Part shown: positions 23,579 through 33,895 of the stretch, in pieces
Position numbering within the stretch: the first letter of the stretch is position 1
Layout: each line of letters begins with the position of its first letter
Assembly (NCBI GenBank): GCA_039621445.1
Contig: CP154957.1
Span: forward strand, 33,497,979-33,561,978
Length of the DNA: 64,000 nucleotides
Source of the DNA: Euglena gracilis
Taxonomy: Eukaryota; Euglenida; Euglenophyceae; Euglenales
Direction of reading: 5' to 3'
Program-made: the position numbers and the translations under genes
Notes under the pieces: model-generated
What the model saw: the letters and a program-made list of their open reading frames with translations, nothing else
Databases searched by the model: none
What the model was told of the DNA's origin: nothing

Positions 23579-26300
23579 CTTTTTTTTTATTTTTTTTTTT
23601 TTTTTCGCCCGCCCACCCCCCATGTGCTTTCCTTCTTCCCTGTCCAGTCCTATCGGACAAATTTATCACACTGCAGCAGTTTTCCAACCTTGCAACTTAT
23701 TTCCAGGAAGCGCAACAGCGCACTCTCCAATTGAGCGGTGATTCCGCGTCTTTTGCCCAAGTTTCTGCCCAAGCACATGAAAGTTTTGCCTCCCGCACTT
23801 ATGTGCAACAATTGGAGGAGAGACTTTCTCGATTGGAGCAGAAATCTTGCAATTCTGGTGAAGTTCCTGCTGAAGTTGCAAGTTTTCACACCCAAATCGC
23901 AAATATTGCGAGTAGGTTTGAGGATTTGCAACAACAGTGGCAAAGTGGCATGGTAGAAATTGAAGCCGCTTTGGCTAAGTTTTATGCCCGCTACACGGAA
24001 GTGAATGGCAAAATACCGGATGTGACCGGATTTCAAACCGCGATAGCGGATTTGCAGATATGCATGCAAGAATTAAGCACAAAATTGCTTCAGGTGCAAT
24101 CACCAACCCCAGACGCATTGCCGTCGACCACACCCATACCCACACTCACATTCCTACACTTGGAGCAGTTTTGCGCTGAAATGCGCGCGGAAAATCACGA
24201 AATTATGCAAGGATTTTGTGGTAGTCTCATGAACACCGAGAAAACGGTGAAGCAGGATGTCACAAAACTGCAAAATGACATTATCGCGCTATCCGCGCAA
24301 GTTTCGGTCTTGATGGAACAGCCAAAGGCTGAAATAGTCAAAAGTGCGCATTCGGACCAACCATCTCCACAATTGGAGCTCATTTCCAGTGCGATACGCA
24401 CTTTAGCAGTACGAGTTCAAGAATTGGACACTGTTTTTGATGCAATTTCGCAGGATTTCCTGTTGATTTCTGACAAAATCCCTCTTCTGGACGATATGTC
24501 CAAACACCGCAGGCGTATTAAGCGTTTGCAGGAAGATATTGGTGCAATCACCGATCATGTGAAAATTCTCGATGATTTGGAGAAAAATTTTGGTGACTTT
24601 ACAGAAAATTTGGATCAAGTACACGCACAATTGCGTTTATTACAACAAAAACCCGATACGGGTGTTATAGGCACACTTGCCACAGATTACAGCTCCAAAG
24701 GCGCTAATGGCGCACATGTGGCAGAGTCTATTGGCACATTGCCACAAAATTACGATTCTGCTCATGCAGTGGTCCCTCCCCCAGCGGTACCAGTCCCAAT
24801 GGACCATTTTTTGGATGATGGGGTTGGTTTTCAAGAGAAAGCCAAGCGAAACCCTCAAAGAAATCGAAAAATTTGGGAATATGAACTTTGTCGCGGTATG
24901 AGCCGCAATCCCACACATGGTATTGATCCTGAGATGCATCAGCATCACCATTCGCGCATTCGCGATTCACCAAGTTTGCAAGGTACCTATGGTACACCAA
25001 GTGGAATATTGAATGTGCATTCGCAAAATACAGCCAAAAGTACACTTGGTGCAACCACCGAGGTACCCGCGCATGGTGCGGTTTTGCACCCAGGCCCAAC
25101 CTCCTTGAATACCACCGAAGGGCCATGGGAGTCTCAGAAAGATACCAAAGGAATTATCGCTATCGCGAAAAAGGTAAAGCCCCAATGGGACGGTGACCCA
25201 ACAACATGGAAACGGTTTTTCCGTGATTGGGAATATTATTGGGATCTGAAAGGATCAACCCACAACGGAAACCCAGAGGTGATCAAAATGGAATTCGTAG
25301 ATTGTCTACCAAAAGATGAAAAGGAACGCGCCAGACAATTGGTCATTCGCGGGCGCATTTCTTTTCAGAATTTGGTTGAGCAATATGCTTCATCATGTTC
25401 CAGTTTGGTTTCCAGAATCACTCTGGAGAAAAAATGGCGGCAATATGCCCCCCATGACCGAAAATGGAGGTCGATAGACCTATGGTACTCAAAATGGCTC
25501 GCATTGGCAGCCGAAGTAGACGAGTTAGGCGAAACCCAAATGAAAGAGCAATTTGACGCAGTATTGCTGCACTTTATACCCAAACTCATCAAAGAAATTC
25601 ACCGCGAGGAACTCGCAGGACATATTTTGACGCTCGATGAGCGATGGAACTATGTTTCCAAACCATTGAAGCCATCACAGCGGACAAATCCAGTCGGCTT
25701 ATACGAGCCACCCCACAGCGGGAATACCCGCTATACAAGTCAGTTCTGTGAAAAATGTGTCACGCTTACCACATACCGCTATGGCGGAATCCAAATCGCG
25801 CAATTCGCGCTTTTTCAGATGAATTTTTGGACAAACTGTGCTTTTTGTGTAACAAAAAGGGTCATATATCTTGCCATTGTCCAAATCCCGCAGCGCGAAA
25901 GCGCAACGCAAGTCCAAGAGGATCAGCCTCACCATGCAGTTCTAATTTTTCTCAAAATGCGCATTCGCAAAATTCAAAATATCAATCACGGTCCACATGT
26001 TCACTGTGCGGATCCACCAACCACCCTTCACCCAAATGTCGCTATGCGACTCCTCCCCACCCAAGCCAGAGTCATCGCGATATGAGTCGCAGTTCAAAAG
26101 ATCATACTTCAGCCAAAAGGCATAAGGTAGGTCAAAGAACAACCTCTATCGAGGATTATCACCCGGCTTCGGGCAGGGAGGGGGATGATACCCCACGTAA
26201 TAAAAGGGATCATCCCTACTTTAGCGCTCATAAACTCAGAGACGTATATGCGTCAAGAAAGTCAATGGCTGATATGGCCACCGGTTCGGATTTTGAGTGA
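23023..26300 (+). CDS. Gag-like protein of LTR element 1, with frameshift
   Basis: From MQSSSTNTLIDYQEL the frame runs 1020 codons to 26085. The N-terminus has a tandem SSIEHPPTQ repeat (about residues 37-90), then a Phe-rich run from a poly-T tract (about 173-195), then a long coiled-coil-like region (about 210-560). A capsid-like part follows (about 705-905, with DWEYYWDLKG and LDERWNYVSKP). Near 25.75-25.83 kb the meaningful frame shifts to the one ending at 26300, which encodes two CX2CX4HX4C zinc knuckles (CFLCNKKGHISCHC and CSLCGSTNHPSPKC). Such a shift may be a lesion or programmed. Start chosen as the first ATG after the LTR and primer site. Confidence 0.75.
23133..23300 (+). repeat. 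Tandem repeat encoding SSIEHPPTQ
   Basis: About five to six copies of a unit of roughly 33-39 bp (AGCTCTATTGAGCATCCCCC), in frame in the gag-like protein. Expansion of a short peptide repeat. Confidence 0.8.
23541..23605 (+). repeat. Poly-T tract inside gag
   Basis: 65 bp almost purely T, broken by single C at 23579 and A at 23589. It keeps the frame open as polyphenylalanine, which is unlikely in a functional protein. Could be an insertion, an expansion or an intron polypyrimidine tract. Confidence 0.9.
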
Positions 26301-29300
26301 AGACACCCGAAACCCAGGAATGTGGACTACAGAGGCTACTAGAAAGGAGGTGACAGGAGTCATGACCCTAGTCATCCCCTGCCCAGTATCCTTTCTGGTC
26401 ATCGTTCCAGGATTTTCCGGTGTCCCCGCTCAAAATTCTGCCAAAATTTTGACGTATACACAGTTTTGTGTTGCCGGTTGTTGATGCACTAGGGGATACC
26501 CCATGTGTGTCACTAGTGGTTGAATGGATTTACGCTCCAAGAATGCACACAGCTCCGCAAACTTCTTTCCCCCCCAAAACTCCCACTAATCATCACTTTT
26601 ACACACCGTTTTCGATGACAGCAATACCGTTTCCTACAACACCAACACCGTTTACAACCCGGGGTAAAGAGAAAGTGCCCCCCCTACCCACCGCATATCC
26701 ACAAACGTTCCACATGCGGTAGGGGTAACAAGTAGCTTAACCCCCATTCGTTCCACTGGGTTCCAAGACGAAAGCCCTAAGGCCTGAAGTTTAAACGGTG
26801 TCGAGTAGTCGCCCAGCTGCTTCCAACGTTTCGTTTTCCACCAGGTTTGTCGATTGCAGACAATCCTGTACACCCCCCGCAGCTCAAATTCGCATACAAT
26901 TTTTCTTACACACTCCACCCCCCCCCCCAGACCGACATGCGCGACCAGGACAACTCCTCCGCACCTCCCCCCCATGGTGTGCACTCTGGGAGAACTTTCC
27001 ACACAATCACCAACCAAACACAAAGGTGAATATATACATCAAAACTAATCCCCCCACACTCTATCTCCAACGGAGAGCTCTATTCATTGACCGGTTTTTG
27101 TCAAGTGCAAGACAAATTCAGCACTATGTGCACAAACCCCCCCAAGCGCATAGCGCACATGAATGCCGATGCGCATAGCTCACATTCACCCTAAGCGCTA
27201 ATTGCGCAAACCGCGTGTCACGCGAATCCTGCGCATATCACGCTTCCAAGCCCATCCCCCACACACATGTTGTGCAGTGAGGCAACTGCCCCCCCCCCCC
27301 GCGTATCGCGCCATATCATGCGCGTATCGCGCTTGACCCCGCGCGTATCGCGCCACCCACCTTGGCAACCCCCCCTTTCTCACAATGTCGCGTGAGCACT
27401 ATCGTGCATTTATGACACATGGGTATACGCCCAAACCACCCATATTCTTTTGGGAATCATTCCCAAAGATATATGTGTGGAAATCCGCAATTTTGTTCAT
27501 GGATGTTTGTTTCTGTACCACATGCTCAAATTGCAGATTTTGTTTGATGACAGCAAACAAGAAGTGAAGTTTTATGTGAATACGGTTTTTTGCCCAATCC
27601 ATTCCCACACCAAAAATATTTTGGTGTTCCCAAAGCTCTATAGAGCAACACAAGTCATGTGATAAAGTTTTTGGGATGTATTGCAAATACTGCATTTTTC
27701 CCGAAAACTTATCCAACTTGTGCTTAAATAGCAGTTTTGTGCCTAAATGGCTTATACTTTGGCAAAAATGCAATCCCGATATGGGAAAATGCTCACAATT
27801 TCATTTCTTTTATGTGCAACATAGTTGCCCCCCCCCAAAAAAAAAAGAAAATGAAGAAAATTAATTCAAACATGCATTTTTGTGGTCTTGACCACTTAGC
27901 CTTAGGTCTATGTGACCAATACACCCTATGATGTGCAAGGCCTATGGGCCATTACCCATGTGGTCCATGGGTCCATAGGACCAATTTGCACAAATTGCAA
28001 GGACCAAAAGGACCAAAGGTCCACAAATCCATATTATAAAGTGAAAAGTCCATAGGACCTCAAAAAATGGCACAAAAAGCCATATTACATGGCTGAAAGT
28101 GGCTGAATTGGCCAAAACAAGCCAAAAAGGCTGGTTTTATGCAGATTTGCATAAGTGTCACTTTGGCATAGCCTCAAAACCACCACAAAAGCTTCAAAAT
28201 TTCTGGCACCTCGTGCCATGAGGTTTTGACTGTATGTAGTAGTGCGTATGAGATAGAAACCAAAAGTTGTCTTTGTAGAATAAATTATGGGAGCTTATAG
28301 CAAAAGCTCACTCACACAGGCAAAAGATCAAAGACGTATCTCAGCGCCTGTAGCTGGCCGATAGGCCATGTTACCCCTCATTCGAAAGCTCGTTGGACGA
28401 GCCGTCCAGCGATGCTATCAGATCGCTGTGACTCTGCACGGTACTCTTATTTGGAGAGATCGTGAAAAATTGAATTAAGCCCAGCCAATCTGGCCAAAAG
28501 CCAAATTTTGTGCCAGATCTTGTACGATCGTGTACCAGACTGGCAAATCAGCCTGAAAGGCTTCTATACTGTTCCCTACATCGTTTCTGATGGCTAATTA
28601 CCATTGGTTACCAGATTGGCTCATGGCCATTTTTTAGTATCTTTGGCAGCATTCTGCCCATTGCCCCCTCTGTATGGCCTATTAGGCCTGGTACAGTTCA
28701 GAGGGCTATAGCCCACAATTTGGAGTCATTTCGACTCACTAGAACCATTTTTAGGAGCACTTATGTGCAAATTTTCATTTAAATCATTGATTTTCTTTGG
28801 GGCAATTTTTTGGTGATTTTTTTTCCCCTATTTTTTTCCCAATTCTGGCACTCATATCCCTAATGGGAGTGACCATGAGGCACTATGCCAGAGTGAAATG
28901 CAAAGGGATATGCTGATAATGGCAAATTTTCCTTTGCTGAAGATGTCATAGACATGTTTTACTTGTATTTTCAAGCGTATTTTTGCTTTTTTTGCAATAT
29001 TTTTGCACAATTTTACAGCTTTTTGGGTGATGTGGTGTTATTAGACACCCAAATCCCAAAATCTGTACAACAGCAAACATGCAGTGTTATTGGACACTCT
29101 CAACAGGCACTATGTGCACTTGGCAGATTTGCAGTCTTAAATGACTCAAAATGCAACAAAGTTGCACTTTTGGTTGCAAAAATGCAACTCTCGACGCAGA
29201 ATCTGCATTTCTGCCCTAAATCCTGATATGGATTTCCCTAAAAATCTGACAAAAGTCAGTATTTCTCAGTGGCATAGTCACCAATGATGAGATTTTGTCA

Positions 29301-30593
29301 TATTTGCAGTATTTTTTTCTGCTTACCACACTAACGGCATTCTTGCCCCCCCCCCCACTTTATTCAGTGGGACCCCTTACCGATATACGGACCCCCCCAC
29401 TTTATTCAGTTGGACCCCCTTACCGATATAATTCGGAGGACCCAATGGTCATCATGTGCAACACCAATGGTGTCATTCTGCAAGGTTTATATGAACCATA
29501 GCTCAGAAATGGTGAAATCCAACTGTTTGTGATGAATTTCACCGCACTGGAACAATGTTCCATCCTTTTATGTGCATTCACAGTTCATTTGCGGTTTTTC
29601 AAAGTGGTATAAGCCACAACAACCACAGTTGTTCTGTGAATTGGCAGCAGCCTGCCACAATTCCGCATTTTTTTCTGCGGGTGTACACCTCACCATGATT
29701 TTGTTGGCAATCTGCCGAATTATTTTTGATTCGGGTATACACCCAGCAGTATTTTTGTGCCATGCATATTCCGCAAGGCAATGTTTCTGGGCGATAAAGC
29801 CTACCCCCCCCCCCATTATTTTTGGCTAATGCCTACCCTTCAGCCTACAGGCTGCACACCCATGGCACAAATGCCAAATCTACAGTTTTTAGGGCTACTG
29901 CCCGCTATTATGAGGTATACGCCTCTGGGGATACCCCATCGACAACATCGTGCTCGCGCTGCACTGTGAAGACTTCACAGCGGTATATGCCGCAGTAAGA
30001 AGACGCACAGCGTACAGCGCGCACGCCGTAATAATAGGGCCAACTTGTTTTTTTTCGGGCTTAAGGCCCCCATAAGACTGCCAGACAGCAAAAATTCTTT
30101 GTAAGGTCTTTAGACCAGCCCCCCACCCCTCTCCCCTTTCCCCCCCGGGCAAAATCGCTGTCGCCGGCAGTTGGTTTTGTAAATAGGCTTTCCTCCCTGA
30201 TCAGGTATGACTGGCCAGGTGCCCCTCCTTCCACACCCTACCCTTCAATCTTTTCCGATTATGGAATGAGACCTCCCCGCGTGTCATAGACACACCCCAA
30301 ACCGGGTGGATGGGACTTTCTGGAATGGAAACCTTCCAGCCCCACTTTCCAAGTGGGCTCTTCCACTTCCACCCCTTTACCGCAATAAGTAGGTAGCCGC
30401 ATAAGCGGGTAACCTCTTTTGCGCGTTTTGGGTTTTTTGGGTTCCCCTCTCTTCCTTCCTTCCCTTTCTGGTTTTTTACCTTGTGGTGGAGAAGCAGCCC
30501 CAAGATATGCTTTCCTGGTGTACATTCCTCAGTCTTAGAGCTATGCTTGAATCCTTGCTGGCCTGGTCCAGTAAGGAAATCGGGCAAAGCCCT
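26301..30593 (+). other. Non-coding interior of LTR element 1
   Basis: No long frame and no RT, protease or integrase motif seen in any frame. Sub-regions: C-rich 26.5-27.1 kb; cluster of CGCGTATCGCGC-like words 27.14-27.37 kb; short self-complementary words built from GGACC/GGTCC at 27.9-28.06 kb; and a tandem duplication of about 45 bp at 29353-29440 (CACTTTATTCAGTGGGACC). The rest shows nothing. Confidence 0.6.
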
Positions 30594-30603
30594 GGGAGGG
30601 GGA
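30594..30603 (+). promoter_or_regulatory. Polypurine tract of element 1
   Basis: GGGAGGGGGA directly abuts the 3' LTR, the position expected for the plus-strand primer. Confidence 0.8.
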
Positions 30604-31036
30604 TGTGTACCAGGCAGCATGAACATGGCACTGTGCATAGCAGCAATCTGCAGAATGTACAGTGGCATGCCAGATAGTATCATTCCAGGTTCTGCAATAC
30701 AAATTGCAGAATTAGGAATGGCCTATCCTATCTCGGATCTGCCTTCTCTTTTCACAGGTGGTATTATTTTATTCCATTCTGGTCTTTGATTCAAGACTTG
30801 AGTTTCAAGTTTGATTTTTCTGATTTGAAGTCCTGAAAGGACAGCCAAGAACTTGGCATCGATTTCCGTAGCCCATAGGGCTCATCCACCTGCCTTGTGC
30901 TCTGCATAAGCCCAAAGGCAATAAAAACTAATAGTTAAGTGAAAGACTTTCTTTTTTTGTTACTCTCCTGGTTCTGTTCCCACGGGAGGGTGTAAGTAGG
31001 CCGACAGGCAGTGGGAATAGAGTCAGGGGACGTACA
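30604..31036 (+). repeat. 3' LTR of element 1
   Basis: Same 433 bp as 22336-22768 at an offset of 8268; followed by the CTGC duplication and then DIRS gag sequence. Confidence 0.9.
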
Positions 31037-31763
31037 CTGCTGCCCCTTAGCTTCTGGGGGGCCTGTGATGGACCCCCCTTGTGATCTTGTTGAAATTGAC
31101 CTTCTTGTTGATATTTCTGGCCCCAGTGGCCTGGATGACAACTTGAAGGGCCCGAATGGCCTGATTGATTTCTGGGTCTTCGCCATGCACAATTGAAATA
31201 TTGAGGGCTTCTTGGGGCCCCACCCTTGACCCTTGGGGGTGGTGTCATTGAGAAAAAATGGGGATGGTGTGTCTGACCTTTTCTGCCCCTGCCATGTCCT
31301 GTGGGGACTTGGTGCTGGTGGCCACCTTGGCCTTTGTTCCAGGGACTTTGGATGGTGTAGATGCCTTCATGGCGGGTTGTGCCGTCATGGCTTCTGTGGC
31401 CTCCATGGCCTGTGCGGTTCTGGCTGCCGTAGCCCCGCTTGAACACATTATGTGTTTTGGAAAGTTGGCCACCATGGACCTGGTTACAATGGCCTCAGTG
31501 GCCTGCTGGTTGTTGCTTCTTCCCCTTGCGGGGTCTTCTGACCACTGTCTGCCAGGGTCCGTGGCCATCACTTTGGGGGGTTTGGGTTGTGAAAGTTCCT
31601 TCTGGGGAATTTTCTTTTTGGGAAGGGGCAGCCACAGTTCGCCATAGTCGACCCACGCCGTCAGATTGTCCAGCTGCTGCGGCATCTGCGGCTCCCTCTT
31701 GAAGTTTTCCAGCGCTTTTCGTCTTGGAAATCTCTCATTGAAATGTTCCAGAAACTTCAACAA
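31037..31763 (-). pseudogene. DIRS gag-like, unit 4, amino-terminal part
   Basis: The frame from 31763 (MLKFLEHFNERFPRRKALEN) carries the motif VMATDPGRQWSEDPARG, which matches the plus-strand element's gag (VTAMDPGHSWSEHSVRG). An overlapping frame then gives the Gly/His-rich stretch (TGHGGHRSHDG, NKGQGGHQHQ). Broken by a frame change and by the LTR insertion. Confidence 0.65.
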
Positions 31764-32017
31764 TTTCTGTTTTGAGGTTCTGCGCGAGCGTCTTCTTCTG
31801 GATATTTTGAAATTATTGATTGTCTTCTCCTTCCTCCAATTGATGTGGTATTTGGCGTTCCTTCCTTCTGGGTGTCGCAGGCCAAATCAAGAATCAGCCA
31901 GCTCCGGCAAAAAAGGCACTGAGAAGGGACTCCTAACCCAGCGCGCCCCAATCAAAACAGCACCGCCGGCGGGCAAGACATGGCCTCGCAAGGGCAAAAT
32001 GCGGAGCCCGAGGTGTC
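31037..32017 (-). mobile_element. DIRS-type retrotransposon, unit 4, 5' part
   Basis: Continuation of the unit broken at 22335. It contains the start of the gag-like gene and the 5' terminal repeat (about 31887-32017: CAGCTCCGGCAAAAAAGGCAC through GCCCGAGGTGTC), homologous to the 5' end of units 1-3. The element therefore spans 18747-22335 plus 31037-32017 around LTR element 1. Confidence 0.85.
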
Positions 32018-32297
32018 CTGATCAGGGGTTTTTTTAAAGACCGAGGGTTCCCCCCCCCCCACCCACCCACCCCCCCGGGGGGTGGGGTCCGGGCGCCCCA
32101 AAAATAATGGCCGAAAAATCGCGAAAAGTGCTAAAAATAGAATTCCGTCGGTATATCCCATCCCCCCGGGGCTCGGCTCGGACCACCCACCCTCCCTCCC
32201 TGGGGGTCCAAACTTTAAAAAATCCCTGGTCCAGATGGCCCCTTTTTCTCCTGGCCCGGAAATGTTTCAACAAAAAAAACGCACAGCTATTACCCAC
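32018..32297. other. Short C/G-rich gap between two DIRS elements
   Basis: Separates the head of minus-strand unit 4 from the head of the plus-strand element, so the two stand head to head. Contains C and G homopolymers; no gene seen. Confidence 0.6.
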
Positions 32298-32412
32298 AGA
32301 CCATTCGGGCTCCGCACTGCGAGATGGTGAGGTCCTGCTTTCTTTGCCGGCTGTTCTGCTCTGGTGTGTTTGTGCGTGCGCGGGGGGTGCTTCTTACTGC
32401 TTTTTGTTGCCG
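32298..32412 (+). repeat. 5' inverted terminal repeat of the plus-strand DIRS element
   Basis: Inverted match to the 3' end (about 43685-43790). Its outermost 35 bp also match, inverted, the first half of the internal complementary region at 43366-43400. Confidence 0.85.
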
Positions 32413-32541
32413 GAGTTGGCTGATTCCTATTTCTGCCCTTCGACCTCAAGGAGAAAGAATTTCAACACTACGAGTGCGGTCAATACTGAAGACAAAGACA
32501 TTCAAAAAATAAAACACGTGTTCAACGGAATTCAATGAAAG

Positions 32542-32873
32542 ATGTGTTGGAACAAATTTCAAGCTGTCAAGAGGAAGTGGGAGCGCAAGGACGTTCAAGA
32601 CAGACAGCCGAAGCTGGAAAACACCGAGGAACTGCAGGCGCTGGAGTACCTGATGGAGCAGGGCCAACACGTCCGTCCGTGGCCGTCGCAACCCTTCCGC
32701 CCCCCAATTCGTCAGAAAATTCCTGTTTTCAACAAAGCTTTTGTGACGGCCATGGACCCTGGACACTCGTGGTCAGAGCACAGCGTCAGAGGAGCCATCC
32801 AGGGCAAGGCCCATTGGGTCATGGGGACCCATCACAGTCATCAATCAAGGAAACATTGTCAGGAGCGGGAAAC
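32542..32873 (+). pseudogene. DIRS gag-like, part before the TRIM insertion
   Basis: Starts MCWNKFQAVKRKWERKD. It shares VTAMDPGHSWSEHSVRG with the gag of unit 4 and is interrupted at 32874 by the TRIM-like element. A frame for the remainder resumes at 33894. Confidence 0.6.
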
Positions 32874-33206
32874 TGTGTGCGGCAGACGGGAGATCCTACG
32901 GAGGTTGGTAGCCGGCGCGTAGTACCAAGCCGAGTATCGCTCGAGTAGCTTATTCGGTAAGGTGCTGGGCTCACACGCGGGAGGTCGTGGGTTCGAGACC
33001 CAGGTCCCGCTGTGTGAGCCCTGGTCGATCCCGTACGGGCAGAGGGCATACCGCGGGGATCGACCGGCGCGTGCAACTGCGCCCAGGGACGAGACACTGG
33101 TTGGCCGGACCTTGGGTGTAGTTCCCCGCCTGAGGGCGTGCCACGGCAAGCAGTATGAGCTGCCCCGTGGCCGTCCAACGGCGGGTGGTGACAACCAACG
33201 TAAACA
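32874..33206 (+). repeat. 5' LTR of the TRIM-like element
   Basis: First of two direct repeats. It differs from the second by one A in the last few bases (GTAAACA versus GTAACA). Confidence 0.7.
32946..33000 (+). promoter_or_regulatory. Polymerase III-type A box and B box, copy 1
   Basis: A box TAGCTTATTCGG at 32946-32957 and B box GGTTCGAGACC at 32990-33000, starts 44 bases apart as in a tRNA. The D and T arms are nearly formed, but the anticodon stem does not pair, so this is a tRNA relic and not a tRNA gene. The loop resembles Val (CAC). Confidence 0.65.
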
Positions 33207-33218
33207 TGGTAGCAGGGG
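33207..33218 (+). promoter_or_regulatory. Primer binding site of the TRIM-like element
   Basis: TGGTAGCAGGGG immediately follows the first repeat, one mismatch from the initiator-Met complement TGGTAGCAGAGG. Confidence 0.65.
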
Positions 33219-33553
33219 AACCCGTCTAATGCCACACGAACCGGGAAATCAGAGCCTGACCCCACGGCGCCCGGAAGGCGGAGGCGGACGCGCCGAGTCT
33301 AGGGCGACTGAAACTCCTACACCGTTCCAAAGCCTCAAGCCGATGCTAAGGGGGACGCTCCAAGGCGGCAGAGCACGTGGAAGTCGACAACACGTAAACT
33401 GCCGGCAATAGCAAACCCGAGCTGCAGGGGTCGGCAGCCTGGTGACGCAGTACTCGTGAGAAGCACTCAGCCAACTAGGGCCGTGTGAGGCATAACCCGA
33501 GCTGCAGGGGCCACGGCCATAGTGACGCAGTGGGCTAGTGTAGTAAGGCTCTT

Positions 33554-33563
33554 GGGAGGGGAG
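33554..33563 (+). promoter_or_regulatory. Polypurine tract of the TRIM-like element
   Basis: GGGAGGGGAG abuts the second repeat. Confidence 0.65.
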
Positions 33564-33895
33564 TGTGTGCGGCAGACGGGAGATCCTACGGAGGTTGGTA
33601 GCCGGCGCGTAGTACCAAGCCGAGTATCGCTCGAGTAGCTTATTCGGTAAGGTGCTGGGCTCACACGCGGGAGGTCGTGGGTTCGAGACCCAGGTCCCGC
33701 TGTGTGAGCCCTGGTCGATCCCGTACGGGCAGAGGGCATACCGCGGGGATCGACCGGCGCGTGCAACTGCGCCCAGGGACGAGACACTGGTTGGCCGGAC
33801 CTTGGGTGTAGTTCCCCGCCTGAGGGCGTGCCACGGCAAGCAGTATGAGCTGCCCCGTGGCCGTCCAACGGCGGGTGGTGACAACCAACGTAACA
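33564..33895 (+). repeat. 3' LTR of the TRIM-like element
   Basis: Second direct repeat, with A box at 33636-33647 and B box at 33680-33690. Confidence 0.7.

Larger units (their letters stand above)
22336..31036 (+). mobile_element. Non-autonomous LTR retrotransposon 1 (gag only, 8.7 kb)
   Basis: Complete element: 433-bp LTRs that appear identical (22336-22768 and 30604-31036, both starting TGTGTACC and ending GTACA), 4-bp target duplication CTGC (22332-22335 and 31037-31040), primer site two bases inside the 5' LTR, and polypurine tract just before the 3' LTR. The interior encodes a gag-like protein with two CCHC knuckles, but no protease, integrase, RT or RNase H was recognised in 26.3-30.6 kb. 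This is the layout of a large non-autonomous LTR element. It splits DIRS unit 4. Confidence 0.9.
32874..33895 (+). mobile_element. TRIM-like mini LTR element with tRNA-like A/B boxes in its LTRs
   Basis: Two direct repeats of about 330 bp (32874-33206 and 33564-33895, offset 690) flank a 357-bp interior. Each begins TG; the first ends CA and is followed at once by TGGTAGCAGGGG, an initiator-Met-type primer site. The second is preceded by GGGAGGGGAG, a polypurine tract. This is the layout of a terminal-repeat retrotransposon in miniature. Inside each repeat are TAGCTTATTCGG and GGTTCGAGACC at tRNA spacing, matching polymerase III A and B boxes. No target duplication was found. Alternative: two tRNA-derived SINE copies around unrelated DNA. 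Confidence 0.65.

Noticed and set aside
32946-33018. tRNA gene (Val-like) at 32946 and its copy at 33636
   Set aside because: A and B boxes fit, but the anticodon stem does not pair and the acceptor stem pairs only about half. It lies inside a mobile direct repeat, so it is a relic promoter.
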